Assembly (NCBI RefSeq): GCF_009856295.1
Contig: NZ_WMEU01000001.1
Span: forward strand, 806,001-870,000
Direction: 5' to 3'
Length of the DNA: 64,000 bases
Source of the DNA: Pontibacillus yanchengensis
GTDB lineage: Bacteria; Bacillota; Bacilli; Bacillales; BH030062
Part shown: one piece after another, positions 18,035 through 26,080 of the stretch
Numbering within the stretch: the stretch's first letter is position 1
How the letters are laid out: every line of letters begins with the position of its first letter
Notes under the pieces: model-generated
Database searches by the model: none
Told to the model about the DNA's origin: nothing
The model's input: the letters and a program-made list of their open reading frames with translations, nothing else
Translations under genes and position numbers: made by a program

Positions 18035-19186
18035 CTATTCCTCCTCTACATTCTCAAGCATGGTAGCTAGTCCCAGACCTCCACCAATACCAAGGGTAGC
18101 AAGACCTGTATGAAGATGACGCCGCTTCATCTCGGTAACCAAACGAGTAATGAGAATTGCGCCTGAAGCTCCATATGGATGTCCTAGAGCCAATGCCCCA
18201 CCAGATAGATTGACCTTATGTAGCGGAATGTGTAACTCTCGTAAAGAGGCTAATGCTTGAGAAGCAAAAGCTTCATTAAATTCTACAACATCTATTGTTT
18301 CAACCCCACAATCCTGTTGTTCCAGTAGTTTTCTTACTGCTGGAACTGGACCGATACCGAGATAGTTAGGGTCTACTCCAGCACTTGTAGCATCAATGAA
18401 TTTCGCAAGAGGAGTTAAACCTAACGATTTACACTTCTCCTCTGACATGATCAGTACAACCGCTGCCCCATCATTTAATGGACAAGCATTTCCTGCCGTC
18501 ACTGTACCATTTTCTCGAAAGACAGAGGGTAGGCGTGCGAGCTTGCTTAATGAAGTATTCGGACGTGGACATTCATCCATGTCAACTCCATCTACAGGTA
18601 CAATTTCACTCTTAAATACGTTTTCTTGTTGTGCATTTAATGCTTTTTGATGACTCTGATAGGCGTAGGCATCTTGATCTTCTCTTGAAACGTTATAAGC
18701 CGAGGCCACATTCTCTGCCGCTTCACCCATTTCGGGGTCGCCAATCTCTTCAGGAGAAAAACGAGCTCTTCCATAAAAAGTTGGACCATTAGGATCAAAT
18801 AAAGAGAAGGGCTTTTCTACTTTCCATGGTGCTCTGCTCGTACTTTCCACACCACCAGCTATATACATGTCGCCTGCTCCTGCCTGGACGAGACGCGATG
18901 CAAGATTAATTGCCTCAAGACCAGACCCACACTGCCGATCTACTGTTACTCCTGGAACTGAGATTGGAAGTCCTGCTTGTAATGCTGATAGTCTAGCAAT
19001 ATTACCACCAGGACCTACTACATTTCCTAAGACCACATCATGGATCATCACCGGATCTAGATTCGTCTCGCTGATGATGGATTGGACAAGAGGACTTACT
19101 AATTGCTCAGGTCTTAAATGCGCCAAAGCCCCTCCCATTTTACCAATTGCTGTTCGTTTAACTGAAACGATGACCGCGTTATTCAT
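18035..19186 (-). CDS. thiolase-family protein, YhfS-like, second cysteine replaced
   Basis: A 383-residue thiolase fold. The nucleophile is present (VDRQCGSG, Cys86), as are NEAFA and the His of ALGHPYGASG (about 336). The C-terminal CxGGG motif, whose Cys is the acid/base residue in ordinary thiolases, reads LGIGGGLG here, so that Cys is Gly (about 366). This may mean altered chemistry (condensing, hydrolytic or non-classical) or a family-specific feature of YhfS proteins. It starts 4 bp after the ligase stop with AGGTGA upstream, in the order bioY-ligase-thiolase seen for yhfU-yhfT-yhfS. Confidence 0.85.
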   Translation of the reverse strand: MNNAVIVSVKRTAIGKMGGALAHLRPEQLVSPLVQSIISETNLDPVMIHDVVLGNVVGPGGNIARLSALQAGLPISVPGVTVDRQCGSGLEAINLASRLVQAGAGDMYIAGGVESTSRAPWKVEKPFSLFDPNGPTFYGRARFSPEEIGDPEMGEAAENVASAYNVSREDQDAYAYQSHQKALNAQQENVFKSEIVPVDGVDMDECPRPNTSLSKLARLPSVFRENGTVTAGNACPLNDGAAVVLIMSEEKCKSLGLTPLAKFIDATSAGVDPNYLGIGPVPAVRKLLEQQDCGVETIDVVEFNEAFASQALASLRELHIPLHKVNLSGGALALGHPYGASGAILITRLVTEMKRRHLHTGLATLGIGGGLGLATMLENVEEE

Positions 19187-19190
19187 CTTT

Positions 19191-20666
19191 TCACCTCACT
19201 GCTAATTGAATCCGTTGTTTCATTTTGTCTCGGGATACTTTCCCACTAGAGGTGTAGTAGAAATGTGAGGATTGTATCCAATTCTTTGGACACTTATAGC
19301 TTGGAAGCTCTGTTTTACAATGTGCTTTTAGTTCATCCACATCTAGTTGATCACTTTGAGATGGTATATAAATAGCAACGACTTTTTCCCCCCAATAGAC
19401 ATCCTCAACACCTAATACGATAACATCTTCTACGTGTGGATGGTTCCGAATAACATGCTCTACTTCCTCAGGATAAATATTTAACCCTCCGCTAATGACC
19501 ATGTTGTGCTTACGTCCAATAAGAATAATATTACCTGAGCCATCCCTATATCCGAGATCTCCCACTGTAGCCCATTCTCCAGCAAAAACTTCATCTGTTC
19601 TTTCGGGTTTATTCAAATATCCTGAGAATATCCAGGGACTTTTGACATAAAGTTCTCCTACCTCTTCAGATGGTGCTTCACCCCCATTTTCTGTGCGTAT
19701 AGATAATTCCACCTGTTGGAACGGCACACCAATACTACCTTCTGAATGTAGTTCATCCCTTACATCTTTCACACTTACAAAGCTTAATTCTGACGCTCCA
19801 TAGAACTCATATATTTGTACGTTGGGTAACAAATCAATAGCTTTTTGCTTAGATTCTTTCCCCCACATGGCTCCAGAAGAAATTAGAGTTTTCAAACTCG
19901 TTAATGTATATTGCTGAGTCATTTTATGCATAGCTTCAAACATGGTTGGAACAACATACAAAACGGTAATTTCTTCACGATCAATGCGGTCTAAAACATC
20001 TTCTGCGTCAAAATAATTGCTCACATAAAGCGTTGCCCCGATATGCAAAGCTTGCAAAGAGGCATATAGAAAATGACTGTGTACTAGAGGACCAGGACAA
20101 AAAATCTTATCATCTTGTGTTAACCCAAACCGTTTCATTCCCTCAGAAAAGCAATCAGCCCACGAACCATGTGTTCTCATAAATCCTTTTGGAGTACCTG
20201 TCGTTCCAGATGTATAACCTATATAAAATAAATCATCTTCTCCAACCTCTTTTTTTTGAGAGAATCGCTTTGGTAGTTGATAGAAACGACTAACAGGTTG
20301 ATACGAATAAGTTTCTAGTATAGGGTATTTTCCTAAAAACGAATCATTAGATACAACCATATCTGGGTTGCAATCAGCTAACACTTGTTTCATTTGATTA
20401 CCCTTCCATTTAGAATCTAGCGGAATGGCAATCCCTCCAACACCACTAATGGACAGAAACACTTCTAACCAACTCACACTATGGTTAAGTAAAAACGCTA
20501 TTTTCTTCCCCTTTATATCAGGAATAAGGGATAGTAAAATTTGCTGCATTTGATCGATATGCAGTTGTAATTCTTTATAAGTTACTTCTTCTTCTGTTGT
20601 AGATATTGCAAGTTTACTAGCATGGCTAGATGCGTATTTACTAATACGGTCGCCAATAATAGACAT
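19191..20666 (-). CDS. acyl-CoA ligase, YhfT-like
   Basis: An adenylate-forming enzyme of 491 residues that should activate a carboxylic acid to its CoA thioester. Visible motifs: P-loop YTSGTTGTPKG (about 145-155), EFYGASE (A5), the A7-A8 block GDLGYRD...GRKHNMVISGG, and the catalytic Lys of SSGKVSRDK near the C terminus. The start ATG 20666 is spaced 8 nt from GGAGGG; a longer frame begins 5 codons earlier without spacing. It follows bioY after a probable terminator and precedes the thiolase. Substrate chain length cannot be read from sequence. Confidence 0.88.
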   Translation of the reverse strand: MSIIGDRISKYASSHASKLAISTTEEEVTYKELQLHIDQMQQILLSLIPDIKGKKIAFLLNHSVSWLEVFLSISGVGGIAIPLDSKWKGNQMKQVLADCNPDMVVSNDSFLGKYPILETYSYQPVSRFYQLPKRFSQKKEVGEDDLFYIGYTSGTTGTPKGFMRTHGSWADCFSEGMKRFGLTQDDKIFCPGPLVHSHFLYASLQALHIGATLYVSNYFDAEDVLDRIDREEITVLYVVPTMFEAMHKMTQQYTLTSLKTLISSGAMWGKESKQKAIDLLPNVQIYEFYGASELSFVSVKDVRDELHSEGSIGVPFQQVELSIRTENGGEAPSEEVGELYVKSPWIFSGYLNKPERTDEVFAGEWATVGDLGYRDGSGNIILIGRKHNMVISGGLNIYPEEVEHVIRNHPHVEDVIVLGVEDVYWGEKVVAIYIPSQSDQLDVDELKAHCKTELPSYKCPKNWIQSSHFYYTSSGKVSRDKMKQRIQLAVR

Positions 20667-20723
20667 AGTGCAGCCCTCCATCGAAACGCATTTCCCTTAA
20701 TTATACAGTAATAGATAATCTAA

Positions 20724-20753
20724 GAAAAAAGGCCTGCCTCAAACGGCAAACCT
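20724..20753 (-). terminator. terminator-like hairpin between bioY and the ligase gene
   Basis: On the minus strand AGGTTTGCC pairs with GGCAGGCCT (two G-U pairs), followed by six Ts. It should lower transcription of the downstream acyl-CoA genes relative to bioY. Confidence 0.7.
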
Positions 20754-20761
20754 AGATGCTC

Positions 20762-21334
20762 TTAAACTGCTCTTGATACATTGTTTGAGCGACTTTTCTC
20801 TATAAGAGGGTACACTCTCATCATTTGTCTAGCTATAACAGAAGCAACCACCACTTTCACTAGATCACCAGGAATGTAAATGAGTGCAGACCAAGCTGCT
20901 TGTCCCCACGTAGTATCGGTAATAATTGATAGGTAGGTAACCCCCATCGCATAAACAACTATGACTCCTCCGATTAGATTGGCTAAGATAAACAATCCGA
21001 TATTCATCCGACTCCAAAAGCGTTCCACTAAATAACCAATCACGAACGCTCCGATTGGCCAACTTAATATGTAACCACCTGATACACCAAATAAAACCCC
21101 TAAACCTCCCCGTCCACCAGAAAGAAGCGGGGCGCCTACCATTACTAATAAGACGAAAACCAATAAACTTAATCCACCTTTTTTAGCACCTAACAAAGAA
21201 CCTGCAAGCATGACTCCTAGTGTCTGTGCTGTAATCGGCACAGGTGTAAAAGGAGTTATTAGTGGTGGTAATAACCCTAAAGCACCTACGATTGCAGCAA
21301 ATAATGAAGCATAAATCATTGTTCTTAATTCCAT
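20762..21334 (-). CDS. bioY: biotin transporter substrate-binding subunit BioY
   Basis: S-component of the ECF-type biotin importer. The 190-residue protein has six helices and the BioY signatures PFTPVPITAQTLGVMLAG (about 32-49), GGRGGLGVLFG(V)SGGYILSWP (quoted in part: GGRGGLGVLFG), and IPGDLVKVVVA near the C terminus. I start at ATG 21334, 8 nt from AGTAGG; the in-frame GTG three codons upstream overlaps that site. It heads the cluster matching yhfU-yhfT-yhfS of B. subtilis, which is known to be BirA-regulated, and a BirA-like operator overlaps its promoter. Confidence 0.92.
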   Translation of the reverse strand: MELRTMIYASLFAAIVGALGLLPPLITPFTPVPITAQTLGVMLAGSLLGAKKGGLSLLVFVLLVMVGAPLLSGGRGGLGVLFGVSGGYILSWPIGAFVIGYLVERFWSRMNIGLFILANLIGGVIVVYAMGVTYLSIITDTTWGQAAWSALIYIPGDLVKVVVASVIARQMMRVYPLIEKSRSNNVSRAV

Positions 21335-21367
21335 CTGAATCACCTACTTTGTTCCTTATTTGTAAGT

Positions 21368-21396
21368 AGAATATAGTAACTCACCATCATTGTCAA
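21368..21396 (-). promoter_or_regulatory. sigma-A promoter of the bioY operon
   Basis: Minus strand TTGACA (21391-21396), 17-bp spacer, TATTCT (21368-21373). The -35 box lies inside one half of the BirA-like operator. Confidence 0.7.
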
Positions 21397-21420
21397 CCTG
21401 ATTATACATCGGTTAACAAT
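21389..21420 (-). promoter_or_regulatory. BirA-type biotin operator
   Basis: Ten-base arms ATTGTCAACC and GGTTAACAAT (one mismatch) flank a 12-bp spacer. The arms match the Bacillus BirA half-site TTGTTAACC, and one arm covers the -35 box. The spacer seems slightly short compared with the 13-15 bp I recall for known sites. Confidence 0.65.
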
Positions 21421-21641
21421 AGAAGTGTAGAGGTTTTTTGCATTAATTTATTTATGGCAGGAAGTTTTTAGAGGAATTCAGCATCAAACTGATATTGGTT
21501 TAAAGTAATATAGAGGTTAATATTTATTCAGTAGCAAAAAATGCTTCACATTTATGTTATAAATGTGAAGCTCGTGCGTTAATTGAATGAAGTAAATAAA
21601 ATTTGAATATTTTCTATAATACACATACCTTGGACTGAAAG

Positions 21642-23867
21642 ATGGTTATCAAGTATGATAAAGGTATGAACTCACAAACATCATTTATCCAATTTATCCG
21701 ACATATGAGCGCGCGCCTGTCTGCATCCGACCCAGGTCGAATGAGATTAATGACCGCTATCAAAATCACGTTAAGTGTTATTTTAAGTGTAATTACAACA
21801 AATTATTTTTTATTGTTCCTAGATAATAGCAGTACCAACGTAACAATGCCGATTTTTGCAGGGGTTGTGGGGTTAGTCAGTTCCTTTGTTCTCTTTGATG
21901 AAACAGAGGCACAAAAGAAGGTTACAATATGGCTCATGGGGTTATCCAGTGCTATATCAATCACCACAGGCAGTTTTTTATTAGATTTTTACCATCTTTC
22001 TGATGTAATGATTCTAATTGTTGTCTTTTTAGCTTTTTATCTATCTCGCTTCTCCATTCGTTATTTTTCTATATGTATGATTGCATTCCTTTCCATTTAT
22101 TTTACTACAATCCTAGATATACAGTTCAATCAAGTCGCTTGGTATTATCTAAGTATTACAATTGGAATTCTATATAGTTACTTCTTTAACTTTATCTTAT
22201 TGCAATACAAACCAAATCAAGTCCTAAAAAAAAGCATGCATTCCTTTCATATACAAACGAATCTTATTCTTCATTTAGTCAAAGAAATGGTTATATCACC
22301 ATCGATTACATCACGACAGATTAAAACACTAGATCGTAATTTAACAAAATTAAACGAATATGCACGCAATATATCAGGTCAGTTAGGGACAACGAATCCA
22401 GGGAATGTATGGAAAGGAATTCGTGCTAACGAACTCCGTCTCTATGTATATGATGCTGAAATGCTTATGCAAACCCTATCTCCCACTATTCAGCGACTTA
22501 GAGAATTACAAGCTTTTCAAGAGACACCTTTCCAGGATGCGTTACTAGATGTACTCGAGTCGATCAGGAATGTAAGAGTTTTACGTGATGATAATGTGTT
22601 GGTTCAACTCAACCGAGCAGAAAAAGCGATTCAAGCGTTACGTGCACAAATCAGAAATACAACTAGTGAAGATCAAGAAGAATGGTTGTATTTAGTGAGG
22701 CGTATTGAATCGATAGCCAATCATGTTATCGAAGGAGCTTCTGAGCTGCACGAGGAACGTGTAGAACATTTAGAAAAAGACCAAGAAGATATAGTTGAAG
22801 AAGATGATTCAAAAACAGAGAACCAAAAAGGACTATACCCAGCTACAAAGAAAGCTATCCAAGCCGTAATCGCCGGTAGTGTTTCTGTTTACCTGGGATA
22901 CACGCTTACTCCAACGCATCCATATTGGATTCTTCTATCCTCCTTTATTATCTTTATGGGAACTGAATCTGTAGGAAGTACGTTTGTTAAAGCAAATCAG
23001 CGCACATTAGGAACAGTGCTTGGGGCTGTAGTTGGCTTTGGAGTAGCTCAGCTTATTTCACATACTACTGTTGAGATAGCGTTTATTTTCTTCAGCATTT
23101 TCATGGCATTTTACTTGTTCCCTGTTTCCTATTCGGTCATGATTTTTTGGATTACGATGATCATTGCGATGTTGTATGATTTACTACTTGGGGGAATCAC
23201 ACAAGAAGTCATGGGGGTTCGTGTTGTTGACACATTCATCGGAGCATATATTGGTTTGCTTGCTGCAACTCTCGTATTTCCAACAAAAACACGGGACAAA
23301 GTAGCAGAAACCATGACTATGTTTTTAGAAGAACTATCATCTTATATAGAAGCGTATCTAGATCACCTTTTAGGCAAGGAACAACATAATAATTTTGCAG
23401 AAAAAAGCTTTGAACTGGACCAACAACTCTACCAACTACGCATCGATTCCATTTCCCTAAGAAATCGACCCGGAAGATTGGCTCGTTCCGGTATTGAACG
23501 TTGGTTAACCGTTTTAATTGCCATTAATTATTATGCGAAGCACTTACATTCAACTCGGCACCCTATCCCTGATATGGATGCTATTATTGAAAATACATTA
23601 ACGCATACCAAACAATATGTAATCGCTAATATTACAAATGTCATCCAGCTTATAAAAGGTCACGGTAACATAACTGTTTGGGAACTAGAAGAGGATCGGA
23701 AAATCGTCGAACGATACTCCAACCAGAGATCATCTCTTTCCCAACAACTATTCGTGTATAAACTCTATTACATTTGGCGCATAAACCAGTCTATTGTTAC
23801 CCTTGCAACAGATATGGGAGCTGCTGTACAACCTGCTCCTAGTTCAATGGAAGAAAATGATAAGTAG
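21642..23867 (+). CDS. FUSC-family (aromatic acid exporter-like) membrane protein
   Basis: A 741-residue protein with two membrane blocks (about residues 40-190 and 410-545, each five to six helices) separated by a helical cytoplasmic region and followed by a C-terminal cytoplasmic domain. This duplicated layout, and FIIFMGTESVGSTF with the QRTLGTVLGAVVG motif in the second block, is that of FUSC/YccC/ArAE proteins, which export aromatic acids or similar anions in some species. The start is uncertain: no clear ribosome site precedes ATG 21642, and ATG 21666 is an alternative. Its stop codon lies inside the terminator stem. Confidence 0.8.
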   Translation: MVIKYDKGMNSQTSFIQFIRHMSARLSASDPGRMRLMTAIKITLSVILSVITTNYFLLFLDNSSTNVTMPIFAGVVGLVSSFVLFDETEAQKKVTIWLMGLSSAISITTGSFLLDFYHLSDVMILIVVFLAFYLSRFSIRYFSICMIAFLSIYFTTILDIQFNQVAWYYLSITIGILYSYFFNFILLQYKPNQVLKKSMHSFHIQTNLILHLVKEMVISPSITSRQIKTLDRNLTKLNEYARNISGQLGTTNPGNVWKGIRANELRLYVYDAEMLMQTLSPTIQRLRELQAFQETPFQDALLDVLESIRNVRVLRDDNVLVQLNRAEKAIQALRAQIRNTTSEDQEEWLYLVRRIESIANHVIEGASELHEERVEHLEKDQEDIVEEDDSKTENQKGLYPATKKAIQAVIAGSVSVYLGYTLTPTHPYWILLSSFIIFMGTESVGSTFVKANQRTLGTVLGAVVGFGVAQLISHTTVEIAFIFFSIFMAFYLFPVSYSVMIFWITMIIAMLYDLLLGGITQEVMGVRVVDTFIGAYIGLLAATLVFPTKTRDKVAETMTMFLEELSSYIEAYLDHLLGKEQHNNFAEKSFELDQQLYQLRIDSISLRNRPGRLARSGIERWLTVLIAINYYAKHLHSTRHPIPDMDAIIENTLTHTKQYVIANITNVIQLIKGHGNITVWELEEDRKIVERYSNQRSSLSQQLFVYKLYYIWRINQSIVTLATDMGAAVQPAPSSMEENDK

Positions 23868-23890
23868 GTACGCCTACTTATCATTTTTTA
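23857..23890 (+). terminator. terminator overlapping the FUSC stop codon
   Basis: ATGATAAGTAGG and CCTACTTATCAT pair perfectly around TACG, followed by six Ts. The TAG stop is inside the left arm. Confidence 0.92.
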
Positions 23891-23951
23891 AAACACTTTT
23901 GACGCTTACAAAAGTACCTACCTAGGTCGAATCATCCAAAAGTATCTTATG

Positions 23952-24269
23952 TTAAATCTCCACATAATAAATAACAGTAATGATTAAGCTAATAAGGATA
24001 AACATGAGTAACCCAAACACTACAGGGCCCACCTTGAAACGAAAAACACGCACCCCTCCCGTATCTAATCCTGTCCAACCTCTAGTCATGGTATTTATAT
24101 GATTATTAGCATAGGTCGAACCTTGTTGGAAAAACCATGCTATTCCAAAAATCGAAATACCACCAAGCAGTAAAATCTCAAGCAAATGGACTCCTAGCCA
24201 TAGAGAGAACAGCCATAAAAGAATCGTCTCTATGATAATGGTAACCCCTGCAATGACGAACGTTCTCAT
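23952..24269 (-). CDS. small membrane protein, unknown function
   Basis: A 105-residue protein with three hydrophobic helices (about residues 3-25, 28-47, 80-103) and a short hydrophilic loop containing GSTYANNHINTMTRGWTGLDTG between the second and third. I do not recognise the family. The ATG is preceded by AAAAGGGGGAG at good spacing, which supports translation. It converges with the FUSC gene and has no obvious partner. Confidence 0.6.
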   Translation of the reverse strand: MRTFVIAGVTIIIETILLWLFSLWLGVHLLEILLLGGISIFGIAWFFQQGSTYANNHINTMTRGWTGLDTGGVRVFRFKVGPVVFGLLMFILISLIITVIYYVEI

Positions 24270-24499
24270 AATAAAACTCCCCCTTTTCTCTACCTACAAT
24301 TTACGAAAGAGAAGCTATGATGTTTCAAAATTCTAACAATGACCATCAAATCTAGTTAATTCATATGATAGTTCCTTCTTATACTTTCCTTAATGTTTCA
24401 TAAAAGCCCCATTATCTTGAAGACTTGAGTTCAAGATAATATGGGTAAGTAAGAGAAAGTTTCCGTTGCTTTCGATAGAATAAAGGTGGAATGGGAACA

Positions 24500-24582
24500 A
24501 CTCGCGTCCTGTCGGCCCTACACGATGTAGGGTCGTTCGACGTTGTCACACGATGTGACGGTTTTAGTCGAACCTCCCCTTA
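24500..24582 (+). repeat. interspersed structured repeat, divergent copy D
   Basis: Core of the element with changed but still paired stems: CCCTAC/GTAGGG in stem 1, and TTCGAC/GTCGAA enclosing GTCAC/GTGAC in stem 2, where other copies have CCCAC/GTGGG, TTCGAT/ATCGAA and GCTAC/GTAGC. The flanking ends differ from the other copies. Confidence 0.7.
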
Positions 24583-24814
24583 ATCATTCTCCCTTTGGGA
24601 AAAGCGCCCTCAGTGATCTCGCCTACCTCTTTCTCCTTCGGGAGTCTCCTTGCTCCTAGGCCACCTTTGCTTTTGTTGGAATGAACGGAAATATAGCCAG
24701 GTTAGAGTGGAAGGATATTTGAACCTAATTTCTGAATGATGGTATTCACATACAGCTTGAGCGCACGCGTTACAGGTTGCTCTAAAATCGGTAAAATTAC
24801 TCAGATCTTCGCGC

Positions 24815-24880
24815 TCGCTCCTATTCCGGAAAACTCGCTCTGATTTTTCCATTTTCGCTCCAATTTTCAAAGTGTCGCTC
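24815..24880 (-). repeat. four GAGCGA words in exact 20-bp phase
   Basis: TCGCTC on the plus strand begins at 24815, 24835, 24855 and 24875. The 14-bp intervals are AT-rich and not conserved, so only the word and the phase are kept. Confidence 0.75.
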
Positions 24881-25073
24881 TGAATCACTATTTCTCCTCA
24901 CTAACCCTCTGAGAATGGGGAGACTACCGTGGAAAAACGGATATGTCGAGACAACACAGGGCCGCATTTTGGCCCGAGGACACTCTGTACAGTTGTAGAT
25001 TATCTCGACTTCAAGTTTTCAAGATTTATGCCTCTTATTCGGAATAACTTCCCTATCAAACTACTAATACAAC

Positions 25074-25101
25074 CAAAAAAAGGACGCTTTACACGTCCTT
25101 T
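25074..25101 (-). terminator. terminator of hsp20
   Basis: On the minus strand AAAGGACG pairs with CGTCCTTT around GTGTAAAG-type loop bases, followed by a long T-run, just past the stop codon. Confidence 0.9.
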
Positions 25102-25104
25102 CAT

Positions 25105-25536
25105 CTACTCAATATCAACCTTTTTCCCTCTACGTTTAGGAAATCGAACTTTTAATACCCCATTATCATATCGTGCTTTCATTTCTCGTAATACAAGATT
25201 TTCAGGCAACCGAATTGTTCTTTCTAGATAGGACTTATTTTCACTCATTGTTTTAGCAGTATCATTTATTACTGATTCCTGTCTATCTACAGTGATGCGT
25301 AACGTATCATCCATTAACTCTAAATCAATCTCTTCCTTAGAAACCCCAGGCAACGCCACCTCAATTGTATAGTGGGATTTACCATCTTGTCTTGATACGG
25401 GAAGCCCTCCTCCGGCTCCAAATGCATCTGTAAAAAATTGATCCATTGTATCGAGTAATGACCGATTAGGATGAATATCAAAGAGTTGATCAAACATACT
25501 TCTACGGCGAATTTCTTTATTTTCTTTTGACGACAT
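25105..25536 (-). CDS. Hsp20/alpha-crystallin family small heat-shock protein
   Basis: An ATP-independent holdase chaperone. The 143-residue protein has a variable N-terminal arm (about 1-45), the alpha-crystallin domain (about 48-140) with IEVALPGVSKEEID, a SYLERTIRLPENL strand pair and the signature ARYDNGVLKVRFPK, and a very short tail lacking an I-x-I motif. The ATG is preceded by GAAAGGAG at about 10 nt. Monocistronic with its own terminator. I see no CIRCE element upstream; regulation is not evident. Confidence 0.9.
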   Translation of the reverse strand: MSSKENKEIRRRSMFDQLFDIHPNRSLLDTMDQFFTDAFGAGGGLPVSRQDGKSHYTIEVALPGVSKEEIDLELMDDTLRITVDRQESVINDTAKTMSENKSYLERTIRLPENLVLREMKARYDNGVLKVRFPKRRGKKVDIE

Positions 25537-25830
25537 GGAACAACGCTCCTTTCAAATTACTGACCTGCAATCAATATATGTATTTCGCCTAACTAATGTC
25601 TGGACACTTATCACGGTTTTTACTTTTATTTTGAGAAATATGAGAAAAAGTCCATCATGACAGGGGTTTAATAAGAATAGTTGTCCTCCACCCCCCTCAC
25701 TTTTGTTCTTTTGAGAGATACATAAGTACTTTTCAAGCAAACAAAATAAATTTTTTTATAATTTTTTTCGACCATATGGTTTGTTATAAGGACAACGATG
25801 TAAGCGGTTTCTTTTGTTCTGATTAGTCTA
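25537..25830. other. intergenic between hsp20 and the ilvE promoter
   Basis: AT-rich, no supported gene; a 62-codon minus-strand frame here has no ribosome site. Confidence 0.4.
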
Positions 25831-25845
25831 AACTATCTGAAAAAT
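25831..25845 (+). promoter_or_regulatory. candidate CodY box upstream of ilvE
   Basis: AACTATCTGAAAAAT matches AATTTTCWGAAAATT at 12 of 15 positions and ends 13 bp upstream of the -35 box. CodY repression of branched-chain aminotransferase genes is known in B. subtilis. Confidence 0.4.
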
Positions 25846-25858
25846 TAGAATATACCTG

Positions 25859-25887
25859 TTGACCACAGCTCAAAACGGGCTTATGAT
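25859..25887 (+). promoter_or_regulatory. sigma-A promoter of ilvE
   Basis: TTGACC, 17-bp spacer, TATGAT. It implies an ilvE leader of about 190 nt. Confidence 0.6.
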
Positions 25888-25969
25888 TGTCATCAATCAC
25901 AACAAACCGATAGCTATTCATTACCTATCGAAATGCACTGCTTCCTGTTTTTTATCAGGGGGTTGACAA

Positions 25970-26014
25970 AAGCCCTAAGCGTACAACTACAAACTAAAGT
26001 TGAAACCGCAGGGG
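25970..26014 (+). promoter_or_regulatory. structured leader hairpin of ilvE
   Basis: AGCCCT...GCG pairs with CGC.AGGGGCT and encloses CAACT/AGTTG. No T-run follows, so it is not a plain terminator, and it is not the T-box fold seen before ilvB. Role unknown. Confidence 0.4.
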
Positions 26015-26080
26015 CTATCTTAAAACTTGAATGCTTTAACACATCTCATAACGAAAACTTTAAAGGAAAGGAGTGTTAGT

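Larger units (their letters stand above)
24270..25078. other. 810-bp gene-free region with repeats
   Basis: No convincing gene. It holds an unassigned hairpin (24408-24445, CCCATTATCTTGAA against TTCAAGATAATATGGG), a divergent copy of the structured repeat, the GAGCGA array, and a terminator for hsp20. A 92-codon minus-strand frame across the array is rich in Arg/Glu/Cys without domain features and I regard it as a by-product of the repeat. Confidence 0.6.

Noticed and set aside
24815..24880. CRISPR array
   Set aside because: Only six to eight bases are constant and the period is 20 bp; there are no long direct repeats, spacers or cas genes anywhere in the window.
24610..24888. 92-codon minus-strand frame over the GAGCGA array
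   Set aside because: Composition is Arg/Glu/Cys-rich without domain signs, no proper ribosome site, and the frame depends on the repeat words; best seen as a by-product.
26027..26080. Leu/Ile/Thr-rich stretch just upstream of ilvE, like an attenuation leader peptide
   Set aside because: It has no stop before ilvE and is in frame with it, no ribosome site, and no terminator follows; chance extension of the ilvE frame.
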